From the NCBI RefSeq assembly GCF_009649785.1, contig NZ_WJOK01000039.1, forward strand, positions 1 through 35,572: a DNA stretch of 35,572 nt, given 5' to 3'. The notes beneath the pieces were generated by a model. It did no database searches. It saw nothing but the letters and a program-made list of their open reading frames with translations, and was not told where the DNA came from. A program made the translations under genes and the position numbers. The first letter of the stretch is position 1; each line of letters starts with the position of its first letter. This document shows positions 1-11,917 of the stretch, in pieces. Source of the DNA: Agrobacterium tumefaciens. GTDB lineage: Bacteria > Pseudomonadota > Alphaproteobacteria > Rhizobiales > Rhizobiaceae.

Positions 1-28
1 CCATAATTCAGATATTTATATTTATTCA

Positions 29-1183
29 TTGCGTGGATGTATGATGCTCGGCGAGCTAGATCTTGCAACAGTGATACTGATGCAAAAGTGTTCTTACATT
101 GTTGGAATGCTGAGTTTTATATATCTGAAGCTCACAAATCGTGGTTTGCACGGCCCGACAGCTCTTGCAGCAGGCTTCGCAGCCATGGCTGCCGGCTCCA
201 CGGTCGCTGGGTACGGCGAATGGGGAATAATGTCTCCGGCCTTGTGGCAATTCGGCAGCATCGTCTTCGGTATCGTGGGTTATGCGCTGATCTGGCTTGG
301 CCTGAAAATCGTGAGCGATGGACGTGCTGCCAGCAGGGGGACAGTATCAGCTGTCTGTTTGATTGCCTTGCTGGCAATTGTCCTTGCACAGCAGGTGGCT
401 GACAATAACGCTTATCGTGCGGCCCTGTTCAACGGTTGTGCGGCTGTGGCCTATCTTGCGGGAGCGGGCGGGCTTTTTGCGCGGTGGCGCAAGGAGCCAC
501 TCCTGTCCCGCTTCGCGTTGGGCGCGATTACGGGTATTTCCGGCCTGATTTCGTTGTCGGTGGCAAAGAGCGTGCTTTTGCCCCAATACGCCGCCATCGA
601 TCTGGTCAATGCGTTTTTCTTGATCATCATGTTGAACTTCGCCATTGCGCTGTTCGTGATGATGCTGGTAGCCGAGCGGTCAGAGCGCAAATTGCTGGTT
701 CTCGCCAACACCGATCCTTTGACGGGCGTCAAGAACCGTCGTTTTTTCTTCCAGGCCATGCCGGCGGTGCCGGGTCCCAACGATGCGGCGATGCTGCTCG
801 ATATCGACCACTTCAAATCAATCAACGACCGCTTCGGCCACGCCGTCGGCGACAGCGTTCTTCAGGAAGTCGCGAAGCGTATCGGCGGCAGCATACGCGG
901 TGGTGACGTGCTGGCGCGTTACGGTGGCGAGGAGTTCATCATCTTCCTGCCGGGTGCCGGTGTTCAAAAGGCTTGCATGATCGGAGAACGCATTCGCGAT
1001 GCGATTGCGATAACCGAAGTCGATTGCGGCGGTTTGCGTGTCGGCGTGACGATCAGCATCGGCGTCGCAACCAGCGGCGATATGCGCTGCGATCTTCAGA
1101 CCCTGGCGGAAATGGCGGACCGCGCCCTTTACCGCGCCAAGACGGATGGGCGCAATTGCGTGCGCGAAGCCCTGGCGGCGTGA
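29..1183 (+). CDS. Membrane-anchored diguanylate cyclase (GGDEF protein)
   Basis: Predicted to make the second messenger cyclic di-GMP from two GTP at the inner membrane. The first ~230 residues hold about seven hydrophobic segments and no recognisable named sensor domain. The C-terminal ~160 residues are a GGDEF domain with the active-site motif GGEEF at residues 299-303. An RxxD inhibitory site (RGGD, residues 290-293) sits exactly five residues upstream, so the enzyme is probably active and product-inhibited. No EAL domain follows. The reading frame opens with TTG at 29; ATG codons at 41 and 44 are equally possible starts and no ribosome site decides between them. The gene converges on carB and shares its terminator. 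The signal sensed is unknown. Confidence 0.9.
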   Translation: MRGCMMLGELDLATVILMQKCSYIVGMLSFIYLKLTNRGLHGPTALAAGFAAMAAGSTVAGYGEWGIMSPALWQFGSIVFGIVGYALIWLGLKIVSDGRAASRGTVSAVCLIALLAIVLAQQVADNNAYRAALFNGCAAVAYLAGAGGLFARWRKEPLLSRFALGAITGISGLISLSVAKSVLLPQYAAIDLVNAFFLIIMLNFAIALFVMMLVAERSERKLLVLANTDPLTGVKNRRFFFQAMPAVPGPNDAAMLLDIDHFKSINDRFGHAVGDSVLQEVAKRIGGSIRGGDVLARYGGEEFIIFLPGAGVQKACMIGERIRDAIAITEVDCGGLRVGVTISIGVATSGDMRCDLQTLAEMADRALYRAKTDGRNCVREALAA

Positions 1184-1211
1184 GGCTTTTGAACTTTTTG
1201 TGAGACAATGC

Positions 1212-1241
1212 AAAACGCCGCGGGCATGACCCGCGGCGTTT
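1212..1241. terminator. Bidirectional rho-independent terminator between the GGDEF gene and carB
   Basis: A 12-bp perfect stem (1213-1224 with 1230-1241) closes a 5-nt loop. A-rich sequence on one side and T-rich sequence on the other fit termination from both converging genes. Confidence 0.85.
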
Positions 1242-1266
1242 CCATGATCTTCGCTGGCGGCTGATT

Positions 1267-4755
<3,489 letters not shown>

Positions 4756-4911
4756 GGCTCTCTCGTTCCGCGTTTTGGTTGCGCAAAACACCAGCCAGGG
4801 TGAAAGATCACCGGCCGGGGCGCGCAATTCAAAGTTTTCAGGCTAGAAGCGGCTTATAGGCAAATGTTTTTGAGAACGGAACCCCATAAATTCCGGAATC
4901 GACAGAAACTC

Positions 4912-5733
4912 TTAACCCGCCGGTGTATGCGCGGCGAAACGGGCCTGCACGGCCGCGCTATGGGAGCGGCTGACGGGTATTTCCGAACCGTCTCTTGTAA
5001 TGACGTGCAGACGGCCAGCCTGTTTACGCAACGAGACGACGTCGGAAATGGCAATCCAGTGGGAACGGTGCACCTGCAAGCCTTCCGTGAGGCCTATTTC
5101 TTTCAGCGCATCGGCAAAACGCAGCAGAACGAGCTGATGGCCGCGCGTGGTGACGATTTCGGTATAGTGGTCCTGCACCGACAGCCGCAGCAATTCTCCG
5201 CGCTTTTGCGGCGGAAGCCGCTCCAGCAGCGGCGCGATGCTTTTCACCTGACCTTTGGCATCTCCATTCGGGTCCGCAACGGCATCCGTTGCCGTTGCGC
5301 GTGACTGGCAGGCCGTGAGGTAGCTCAGCAGGCAAAAGATGGCGCAGAGCGGCAGGGCCGACATGCTGCTTTTCAGAAAGGCGGCGAAACCCATTTCCCT
5401 GCCGGAAAAGATTTGGTTCATGATGGAAAGCAGCAGCCCGATGGGCAGGGCTGCCGTCAGCGAGCCGATCATCATGCGTGTCAGCATATTTTCAATGCTG
5501 CTGGCAAGGATGGTGTTGGCGAGGATGGAAAAGGATATTGCGAACGTCCATGCGCCAGCCTGAACGATTGTCCAGTAAAGCAGCCGGTCGGCGAAACTCA
5601 TGGTCTCACTTGTCCCGAAAGGGCCGGTCAGAATGAAGATCGCCAATATGGCAAGGAAGGTCAGCCACAGTCTGCGCGATTGCAGGATGGCGTGCATTTC
5701 ACGAAGCGTGGACTGCAAAGAGAGGTGATCCAC
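4912..5733 (-). CDS. Membrane-anchored LytTR-type DNA-binding transcriptional regulator
   Basis: About four transmembrane segments in the first ~150 residues precede a short linker and a C-terminal LytTR DNA-binding domain of ~95 residues, starting near SIAPLLERLPPQKR and containing HRSHWI and a VSLRKQAGRLHVITRDG strand. LytTR domains usually follow a response-regulator receiver domain. Here the receiver is absent and the DNA-binding part is tethered to the inner membrane. Start choice: the frame opens at ATG 5778, but GTG at 5733 has AGGA seven bases upstream whereas the ATG at 5778 has no clear ribosome site; ATG 5697 is a third option. It is divergent from the DUF2306-type gene, which makes that gene and the regulator itself plausible targets. 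This target assignment is inference. Confidence 0.8.
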   Translation of the reverse strand: MDHLSLQSTLREMHAILQSRRLWLTFLAILAIFILTGPFGTSETMSFADRLLYWTIVQAGAWTFAISFSILANTILASSIENMLTRMMIGSLTAALPIGLLLSIMNQIFSGREMGFAAFLKSSMSALPLCAIFCLLSYLTACQSRATATDAVADPNGDAKGQVKSIAPLLERLPPQKRGELLRLSVQDHYTEIVTTRGHQLVLLRFADALKEIGLTEGLQVHRSHWIAISDVVSLRKQAGRLHVITRDGSEIPVSRSHSAAVQARFAAHTPAG

Positions 5734-5826
5734 GAAGTTTTCCTGCGGTTGACGCCAATGCGTTTTTCTTTCGCGCATGTTTTGCCGAAGTTAGCGATAA
5801 TTTCAACCGGGTCAAAACGCTTCACC

Positions 5827-6315
5827 ATGTCACTTCAGCCTTTGCTAGACGCACCGCTTGCCGTGCAATTCCATGTCGCCACCGTTGTTCCGGCCGCGAT
5901 TCTCGGCGCCTTCATTTTCCTTCGCCCCAAAGGAACCGCCATCCACCGGCTACTCGGCAGGATCTGGGTGACGCTGATGGTCATGACGTCCGTTTCGACC
6001 TTCTTCATTCATGAATTGAGGGTGTTTTACGGTTTCAGCCCGATTCATCTTTTATCGGTTCTCACCATATATGGCTGTCTGCAATCGGTCCTTTTCGCGC
6101 GCAGGGGCGAAATCAGGCGCCATATGAGGATCATGCAGAGTGTTTATCTCGGCGGTATCGTCATCGCAGGCGGTTTCACCTTCGTTCCGGGGCGGATCAT
6201 TCACGAGGTTGCTTTCGGTGACGGTCAGCCGGGTCTTGTGGTGCTTTTCGCGGGCGTGTTCGCGTTTGCCCTGCTGTCTCTGACCGTCTTCACGCAAAGG
6301 CGGCGAGCCTCCTGA
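5827..6315 (+). CDS. DUF2306-family integral membrane protein
   Basis: A 162-residue protein with about four hydrophobic helices, resembling DUF2306 proteins in the conserved HRLLGRIWV and RRGEIRRHMRIMQ segments and in overall size. The family is of unknown function. The frame is open much further upstream, but that part overlaps the divergent LytTR gene; ATG at 5827 gives the natural start directly before the first hydrophobic helix. The short shared upstream region with the membrane LytTR regulator suggests co-regulation. No substrate or reaction can be inferred. The family assignment is fairly sure, the function is not known. Confidence 0.75.
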   Translation: MSLQPLLDAPLAVQFHVATVVPAAILGAFIFLRPKGTAIHRLLGRIWVTLMVMTSVSTFFIHELRVFYGFSPIHLLSVLTIYGCLQSVLFARRGEIRRHMRIMQSVYLGGIVIAGGFTFVPGRIIHEVAFGDGQPGLVVLFAGVFAFALLSLTVFTQRRRAS

Positions 6316-6410
6316 ACGAATGCACCCACCTCCGCTTTCTTCCGGAACAAGATGTATTATAGTGCCGTTATAAGGTTGCCTGTTGAGGCGACGTTTGCGG
6401 AGAGAAAAGC

Positions 6411-7340
6411 ATGGAATGGAGAGGGCGCCGCCAGTCGGACAATATCGAGGATCGGCGCGGCATGTCGGCGGGATCGGGGCCATCCGGCAACGATCCTTTT
6501 TCGCGTGGCGGAATGCGCGTGCCGATCGGGCGCCGCGGCGGCGGCATCGGCATTGGCGGTCTTCTGCTGATCCTGCTGATAAGCTGGGTGCTTGGCATCA
6601 ATCCGCTGACGCTGCTTTCGGGCGGAGACATTTCACTGGATGGGGGCGGTACCACGCAGCAATCCGGCCAGCAGGCGGGCACTCGGCCGCAGGGCCAATC
6701 GTCCGACGAGACGACGGCTTTCGTGCGCACCGTGCTGGCTGAGACGGAAGATACGTGGAGCGGCATTTTCCAGTCCGCCGGCGAGACCTATCAGAAACCG
6801 ACCCTTGTGCTGTTTTCCGGGCAGGTTGCGTCTGCCTGCGGTTCTGCCTCTGCGGCCAGCGGCCCGTTCTATTGCCCTGGTGACCGCAAGGTCTATCTCG
6901 ACACCAGTTTCTTCAGTGAACTGGACAAGCGTTTCGGCGCGTCTGGCGATTTCGCGCAGGCTTACGTTATTGCGCATGAGGTGGGCCACCACGTCCAGAA
7001 CCTGACCGGTGTCTTGCCGGAGTTCAACCGCCGCCGCCAGTCCATGAGCCAGGTGGACGCCAACAAGATGTCGGTGCGTGTGGAGCTTCAGGCCGATTGT
7101 TATGCCGGTATCTGGGGCAAGTTCACCGAACAGAAGGGCATTCTGGAAACCGGTGACCTTGAGGAAGCGCTCAACGCTGCCCACCAGATCGGCGACGACA
7201 CCCTGCAGAAGCAGACCCAAGGATATGTGGTGCCTGACAGTTTCAACCACGGCACGTCGGCGCAGCGCATGGAATGGTTCAAGCGCGGCTTCCAGAACGG
7301 ACGCGTCGAGGACTGCGACACCTTTTCGGCGAATATCTGA
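6411..7340 (+). CDS. Neutral zinc metallopeptidase (YpfJ/KPN_02809 family)
   Basis: A 309-residue protein of the family long annotated as putative neutral zinc metallopeptidase. The N-terminus is a Gly/Arg-rich cytoplasmic stretch (RRGGGIGIGG), followed by one transmembrane helix (about residues 48-65) and a C-terminal catalytic region. That region contains the HEVGHH zinc motif at residues 189-194, then a downstream ELQADCYAGIW segment whose Glu and Asp are typical of this family. Two short GGAMGF-like spacer regions seen in many homologues are reduced to the Gln/Gly-rich stretch after the helix. The physiological substrate of the family is unknown. It stands alone on its strand, is followed by a strong terminator and converges on the DUF2938 gene. 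Confidence 0.9.
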   Translation: MEWRGRRQSDNIEDRRGMSAGSGPSGNDPFSRGGMRVPIGRRGGGIGIGGLLLILLISWVLGINPLTLLSGGDISLDGGGTTQQSGQQAGTRPQGQSSDETTAFVRTVLAETEDTWSGIFQSAGETYQKPTLVLFSGQVASACGSASAASGPFYCPGDRKVYLDTSFFSELDKRFGASGDFAQAYVIAHEVGHHVQNLTGVLPEFNRRRQSMSQVDANKMSVRVELQADCYAGIWGKFTEQKGILETGDLEEALNAAHQIGDDTLQKQTQGYVVPDSFNHGTSAQRMEWFKRGFQNGRVEDCDTFSANI

Positions 7341-7355
7341 GAATCAAATGAACGA

Positions 7356-7378
7356 GGGGGCTTTTCAGCCCCCTTTTT
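7356..7378 (+). terminator. Rho-independent terminator of the metallopeptidase gene
   Basis: A perfect 7-bp GC-rich stem (7356-7362 with 7367-7373) with a 4-nt loop is followed by TTTTT. No T-run exists on the opposite strand, so it mainly serves the plus-strand gene. Confidence 0.88.
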
Positions 7379-7380
7379 AT

Positions 7381-7860
7381 TCAGCGCATCAACAGCGCCA
7401 CGGCATACATGCCAAGCGCGAAGATCGTATGGGCGACGAGGTTGAGAAAGCGAACCTTGTTCGGGTTCGGCGTCTTCGATGCCGCCCAGCCGATGCCGAG
7501 GCCAGGTTGCAGCAGGAACCAGCCCGCGCCGACCGTGACGATGCCCACGATCCAAGGCTGAATGAAGGAAGGCTCTGAAAACCACGAGACCGGGACCACC
7601 AGAGCAAGAATGACGCCATAGAGAATGCCGACGGCGTAATGCGAAATCCAGCCGAGCGCCAGTTCATGCTCGTAGGGCTCAGCCGTGGCGATGCTGTCGT
7701 GGAATATCCTGCCCTTCGGCACATGCCAGAACCAGCGGCCGACCGGCGCCCAGTTCGGGGCGGATTGGCCGAAAAACCGGTGCAGCACAATCGCCCATAT
7801 ATCCATAAACACGGTGCCACCCACCCCCATGGCAATACCGCGCCAAATCAAATCCAGCAT
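7381..7860 (-). CDS. DUF2938 family membrane protein
   Basis: A 159-residue protein with four predicted membrane helices. It matches the DUF2938 family pattern: a first helix with GVGGTVFMDIWA, the motif NWAPVGRWFWH and the conserved segment HELALGWISHYAVG. Function is unknown. The start is well supported: reading the minus strand, GGAGG lies just before ATG at 7860. The stop is only a few bases from the terminator of the converging metallopeptidase gene. No operon partner is visible, because the next minus-strand gene upstream (the chemotaxis receptor) has its own terminator. Confidence 0.85.
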   Translation of the reverse strand: MLDLIWRGIAMGVGGTVFMDIWAIVLHRFFGQSAPNWAPVGRWFWHVPKGRIFHDSIATAEPYEHELALGWISHYAVGILYGVILALVVPVSWFSEPSFIQPWIVGIVTVGAGWFLLQPGLGIGWAASKTPNPNKVRFLNLVAHTIFALGMYAVALLMR

Positions 7861-7949
7861 AGATCCCTCCGCAAATCATGATCGACCAAGCTCTAGCTGA
7901 TCGTGTGAGTGGCGGGAACAGGGTTTTTCGCGTGCTGAGGGCGGACAAG

Positions 7950-7975
7950 AAAAATGGCCGGATCGCTCCGGCCAT
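7950..7975 (-). terminator. Rho-independent terminator downstream of the chemotaxis receptor gene
   Basis: A perfect 9-bp stem (7954-7962 with 7967-7975) with a 4-nt loop is followed on the minus strand by TTTTTC. It lies about 85 bases past the stop of the receptor gene. Confidence 0.8.
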
Positions 7976-7995
7976 AATGAATACTGAAACGTCTC

Positions 7996-8024
7996 CTCCG
8001 TCATGCCGGGCTGGATCCGGGGTA
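7996..8024. repeat. Palindromic intergenic repeat, degenerate copy
   Basis: CCGTCATGCCGGGCTGGATCCGGGG has the look of the common alphaproteobacterial intergenic palindrome (a CGTCATGCCGG arm facing GATCCGG). The two arms pair only partly. It lies between the stop of the receptor gene and its terminator, and is similar in wording to the copies near 19.9 and 27.95 kb. Confidence 0.55.
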
Positions 8025-8060
8025 ACGGTGCGATGGTCTCACCAGTGAGCTATTCTCGCT

Positions 8061-10151
8061 CTACGCGGCACGCCCATATTCAGCCTGCCGCCGCGTTGCC
8101 GTGGCGAGCTGGAACTGCGCAAGCAATTCGTTGAGCGCCGCCGCTTCCGAGGCGAGGCCGTGACTTGCCGCAGTCTGTTCTTCGACCATGGCGGCATTCT
8201 GCTGGGTGCCCTGATCGATGGTGTTGATGGCGGTGTTGATTTCCTGAAGTCCGGTGGACTGTTCGCGCGACGACGTTACGATGGCGTCGATGTGGCGGTT
8301 GATCTCCTGGACTTCGCGGACGATGGTTTCCAGCGCCTTGCCGGCATTGCCGACGAGATCGACACCGGATTGCACCTGCGATGTTGAGGCGTTGATCAGC
8401 GTCTTGATCTCCTTCGCGGCATTTGCCGAGCGCTGGGCAAGCTCGCGCACTTCCTGTGCGACGACGGCAAAACCCTTGCCTGCCTCACCGGCGCGGGCGG
8501 CTTCCACGCCGGCATTCAGCGCGAGCAGGTTTGTCTGGAAGGCGATTTCGTCGATCACGCCAATGATGTTGCTGATCTCCGACGACGATTTTTCGATGCC
8601 TTCCATGGCGCGAACAGCGTCCTCGACGATGATGCCGGACTGCTCGGCATTGTTGCGCGTGCGGTCTACCAGACGGCCTACCTCTTCGGCACGGCGGGCG
8701 GAATCCTTGACCGTCGTGGTTATTTCCTCAAGTGCGGCCGCAGTCTCCTCGACAGAGGCGGCCTGCTGCTCGGTGCGCTTGGCCAGATCGTCGGCAGACT
8801 GGCGGATTTCTCCAGCACCGGCATCGATTGCGCGTGCATTCTGGCCGACTGTGCTCAAGGCAACGTTCAGCTTGGCGACGGAGTTGTTGAAGTCGTCGCG
8901 CAAGCGGTCGATGCGGGTCACGAAAGGTGTCTCGATCCGGTAGTTGAGGTCGCCGTTCGAAAGGTGCGTCAGTCCCTTTGCCAGCGAATCGACTGCGAAC
9001 TGGATGTCGGCCGCGTCTTTCGCCGCCAGTCGTTCGCGGTCGTTGCGCTCCTGTTCGGAAAGCGTGCGGTTCTGTTCGGCGTCGCCCTCAAGACGCAGAC
9101 GTTCCGTGGCGTTCGATTTGAATACGGCAACCGCCGCAGCCATCGAGCCGATCTGGTCACTGCGCTCCTGGCCGGGAATGGCGACATCTAGATTGCCGGC
9201 GGCAAGCCTTTCCATGGCAGCAGTCATCTGCGTGACGGGGCGAACAATGAAACGGCTGAGAACGGTTGCCAGCAGGGCGATCATGATCGCGGCGGCAAGG
9301 ATCGTAGCGATGGTTGCCGCGAGGCGAAATTGGCCGATCGCGCTGTAGGCGACGTCGGAATCGACAACGAAACCGAGATACCAATCGACCGAGGGCAGAC
9401 CGGCGACGGGAATGAAGCTGGTGATCTTGCCCTTGCCGTCGATCTCGGTTTGCGAAATCGCGGAAGAAATTGCCGGTGTATCAACCTTGAAGAGATCGGT
9501 CAGCGGCTTGTCGACGAATTTCGCATCGGGATGCATGAGGATCTTGCCGTCCTTGCTGACGAGGAAGGCGTATCCATCCTTGCCGGCATCCACCGACTTG
9601 ATCATCGTTACCAGCGAATCCAGCGAGAAGTCGCTACCCGTCACGCCGGCCAGCTTGCCGTCGATGGACACGGGAATGGCGGCAGTGATGATAAGGCCGC
9701 CGGTCGACGCATCGCTATAGGGCTCGGTCAGTACTGGCTTGCCGGCCTTGACGGCGTCCAGATACCAGGGGCGCTTGCGCGGGTCGTAGCCTTCCGGCAA
9801 TGGCAATTTCGGGAAAGTCGTGAAACTGCCGCTTTCGGCATTGCCGAAATAGGTGGACATGAACTGAGCCGTCAGCACGTCGTTCTGGAGGAACTGCAGC
9901 TTGGCGTCGTCATCTGGGAGCTTGGCGAGCGTCTTCGCAACCGTTTCGGTCAGCATGATGCGGCCGTTCAGCCAGTTGGCGATGCTTTGCGCTGCCTGCT
10001 TGCCGGACGAATCGATATTTTCCGCCACGGCTTGCGTTGTCACCTGGTGTTGAAGACTGTCGATATAGAAGGAAAAGCCGGCAAAAGCGGCGACGACAAG
10101 CGATGACGCCGCAAACAGAATGCGCGTCATGAGATTGGTTTTTTTGGGCAA
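8061..10151 (-). CDS. Methyl-accepting chemotaxis protein with dCache sensor
   Basis: A 696-residue chemoreceptor that would control the CheA kinase at the cell pole. Order of parts: transmembrane helix at ~9-30; a periplasmic double-Cache sensor (~35-280) containing the typical DGYAFLVSKDGKILMHPD segment; a second transmembrane helix (~282-305); a HAMP domain; and the cytoplasmic coiled-coil signalling domain with the conserved tip EIAFQTNLLALNAGVEAARA. No NWETF-like CheR-binding pentapeptide is present at the C-terminus. dCache sensors of this kind commonly bind amino acids or other small metabolites, but the ligand cannot be told. The start is TTG at 10151, supported by AAGGA eight bases upstream; the next ATG (10130) has no ribosome site. 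It is transcribed away from the MATE gene. Confidence 0.95.
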   Translation of the reverse strand: MPKKTNLMTRILFAASSLVVAAFAGFSFYIDSLQHQVTTQAVAENIDSSGKQAAQSIANWLNGRIMLTETVAKTLAKLPDDDAKLQFLQNDVLTAQFMSTYFGNAESGSFTTFPKLPLPEGYDPRKRPWYLDAVKAGKPVLTEPYSDASTGGLIITAAIPVSIDGKLAGVTGSDFSLDSLVTMIKSVDAGKDGYAFLVSKDGKILMHPDAKFVDKPLTDLFKVDTPAISSAISQTEIDGKGKITSFIPVAGLPSVDWYLGFVVDSDVAYSAIGQFRLAATIATILAAAIMIALLATVLSRFIVRPVTQMTAAMERLAAGNLDVAIPGQERSDQIGSMAAAVAVFKSNATERLRLEGDAEQNRTLSEQERNDRERLAAKDAADIQFAVDSLAKGLTHLSNGDLNYRIETPFVTRIDRLRDDFNNSVAKLNVALSTVGQNARAIDAGAGEIRQSADDLAKRTEQQAASVEETAAALEEITTTVKDSARRAEEVGRLVDRTRNNAEQSGIIVEDAVRAMEGIEKSSSEISNIIGVIDEIAFQTNLLALNAGVEAARAGEAGKGFAVVAQEVRELAQRSANAAKEIKTLINASTSQVQSGVDLVGNAGKALETIVREVQEINRHIDAIVTSSREQSTGLQEINTAINTIDQGTQQNAAMVEEQTAASHGLASEAAALNELLAQFQLATATRRQAEYGRAA

Positions 10152-10480
10152 GCTACACGTCCTTGGAACCAGATGTGCCCATTCGGCTCATCTTGGAAAA
10201 TAATGGGAAAGACATGCCTCAATGGCGGGAATATTCTGCGTCATGCAGCTTATGGTTTGAAAGAACTTCGCGATATTCTAATGCGTAAAGTGAAATGGTA
10301 AAATTCGGCTAAATTTGTTTTATGTCAGGCCGTCTCGGCCCAAGTGGACGTAAAATTCCCGTTCTGCGTAAATTTTGATCATTGATCCGCAAAGGTTGCG
10401 TGCAGGAAGGGAATATTTTATTCATCACCTGCTGCCATTGCGCAATTCGCGGGCAATGGCCAAAATTCAGGTGAATTACA
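10152..10480. other. Divergent intergenic region, receptor / MATE gene
   Basis: This 329-base AT-richer region must hold the promoters of both divergent genes. I see a short GC hairpin at 10328-10340 without a T-run, and three loosely similar GCGTAAA-type words. I could not identify a convincing promoter or operator. Confidence 0.5.
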
Positions 10481-11878
10481 ATGTCTTCGTCGGTTGTTGC
10501 AGAAACCGTTCCCTCTGGATCGGGGTCGTGGCTTTCGCATTTCAAGGCTACGCTTGCGCTTGGAATTCCGCTTGTCGGTGCGCAGCTCGCGCAGCTTGGC
10601 ATCCACACTACAGATATGGTCATCGTCGGTCAGCTCGGAGCTGAGAAGCTGGCGGCCATGGTGCTGGCCGGGCAGTTCTTCTTCGTTGTCTTCATTTTCG
10701 GCTCGGGATTTTCCGTGGCCGTGGTGCCAATGGTAGCGCAGGCTTACGGGCAGGGCGATGCGACAGCTGCCCGCCGCTCGCTGCGCATGGGCATGTGGGT
10801 TGCAATCGCGTACTGGGTTCTTGCCCTGCCGATATTCTTCAACGCCGAGCGCATTCTGGTCTATCTCGGGCAAAACCCCGAAGTTGCGGCGTTGACCGGC
10901 CATTATCTCGCCATCGCCAAGTTCGGCCTTTTGCCGGCGCTGCTTTTTTACGTGCTGCGCGGGCTTGTCAGTGCCATCGGCCGTGCGGGCATCATTCTGT
11001 ATGTCACCATCATCATGTTGGTGATGAACGGTTTGATGGCCTATGCGCTGGTCTTCGGCCATTTCGGATTGCCGGTGATGGGCATGAACGGCGCGGCTGT
11101 CGTTGCCGTCATCGTCAATGCCTTCAGCTTCATCTTCATCGTCGCTTATGTGCAGACGCGTGAGGAAACCAGGAAATACGAGCTGTTCGTGCGCTTCTGG
11201 CGGCCGGACTGGCATGCGCTGTTCGAAGTGCTGCGCCTTGGCCTGCCGATCAGCATCACCATCCTTGCCGAAGTGACGCTGTTTGCGGCCGCTTCGATCC
11301 TGATGGGACAGATTGGCACCGTGCAGCTTGCGGCGCATGGCATCGCCCTGCAGCTTGCCTCCATCGCTTTCATGATCCCGCTCGGCCTGTCGCAGGCGGC
11401 GACCGTGAGGGTCGGTGTCGCGTTCGGTCAGGGTGATTTCAGGAACCTCGTGCGCGCCGCCATCATGGTCTACGCGATTGCCTGCGGCATTGCCGTTTGC
11501 GGCGGCATCCTGTTTGCGGCTGTTCCGGAATTTCTGGCGAAGTGGTTTCTTGACGCGAAGTTGCCGGAAGCGGCGGAAGTGCTTGCCTACGCAAGCAGCC
11601 TCGTGGTGATCGCCGGCATCTTCCAGTTGGTCGATGGTATCCAGGCTGTGACAGCAGGTTTGCTGCGCGGATTGAAGGATGCGCGCATTCCGGCGATGCT
11701 GGCGCTGATTTCCTATTGGCCGATCGGGCTGGCGCTGGCCTGGACCATGGCCTTTCCGCTCGGCTTTGGCGGACGTGGCGTCTGGTTCGGTTTCGTGATC
11801 GGCCTTTCGACGGCGGCCGTTCTCTTGACTATACGTTTCGTCATTCTGGTGAAGCGTGAAATGAAAACGGCCCGCTGA
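10481..11878 (+). CDS. MATE family efflux transporter (NorM-like)
   Basis: A 465-residue inner-membrane exporter with about twelve transmembrane helices in two homologous MatE halves; the first begins with the GIPLVGAQLAQLGIHTTDMVIVGQLG segment characteristic of the NorM branch. MATE proteins of this branch export cationic drugs, dyes or plant secondary metabolites in exchange for Na+ or H+. The actual substrate cannot be inferred. It starts at ATG 10481. It is monocistronic, with its own terminator whose loop overlaps the stop codon, and no adjacent regulator gene. Confidence 0.93.
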   Translation: MSSSVVAETVPSGSGSWLSHFKATLALGIPLVGAQLAQLGIHTTDMVIVGQLGAEKLAAMVLAGQFFFVVFIFGSGFSVAVVPMVAQAYGQGDATAARRSLRMGMWVAIAYWVLALPIFFNAERILVYLGQNPEVAALTGHYLAIAKFGLLPALLFYVLRGLVSAIGRAGIILYVTIIMLVMNGLMAYALVFGHFGLPVMGMNGAAVVAVIVNAFSFIFIVAYVQTREETRKYELFVRFWRPDWHALFEVLRLGLPISITILAEVTLFAAASILMGQIGTVQLAAHGIALQLASIAFMIPLGLSQAATVRVGVAFGQGDFRNLVRAAIMVYAIACGIAVCGGILFAAVPEFLAKWFLDAKLPEAAEVLAYASSLVVIAGIFQLVDGIQAVTAGLLRGLKDARIPAMLALISYWPIGLALAWTMAFPLGFGGRGVWFGFVIGLSTAAVLLTIRFVILVKREMKTAR

Positions 11879-11896
11879 AAGCGGGCCGTATATTTT
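11867..11896. terminator. Terminator between the MATE gene and carA
   Basis: A perfect 9-bp stem (11867-11875 with 11881-11889) has its loop containing the MATE stop codon. It is followed by ATATTTTT on the plus strand and by a T-rich stretch on the minus strand, so it probably acts in both directions. Confidence 0.85.
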
Positions 11897-11917
11897 TCCT
11901 GATTTTCCGAAGATGTC

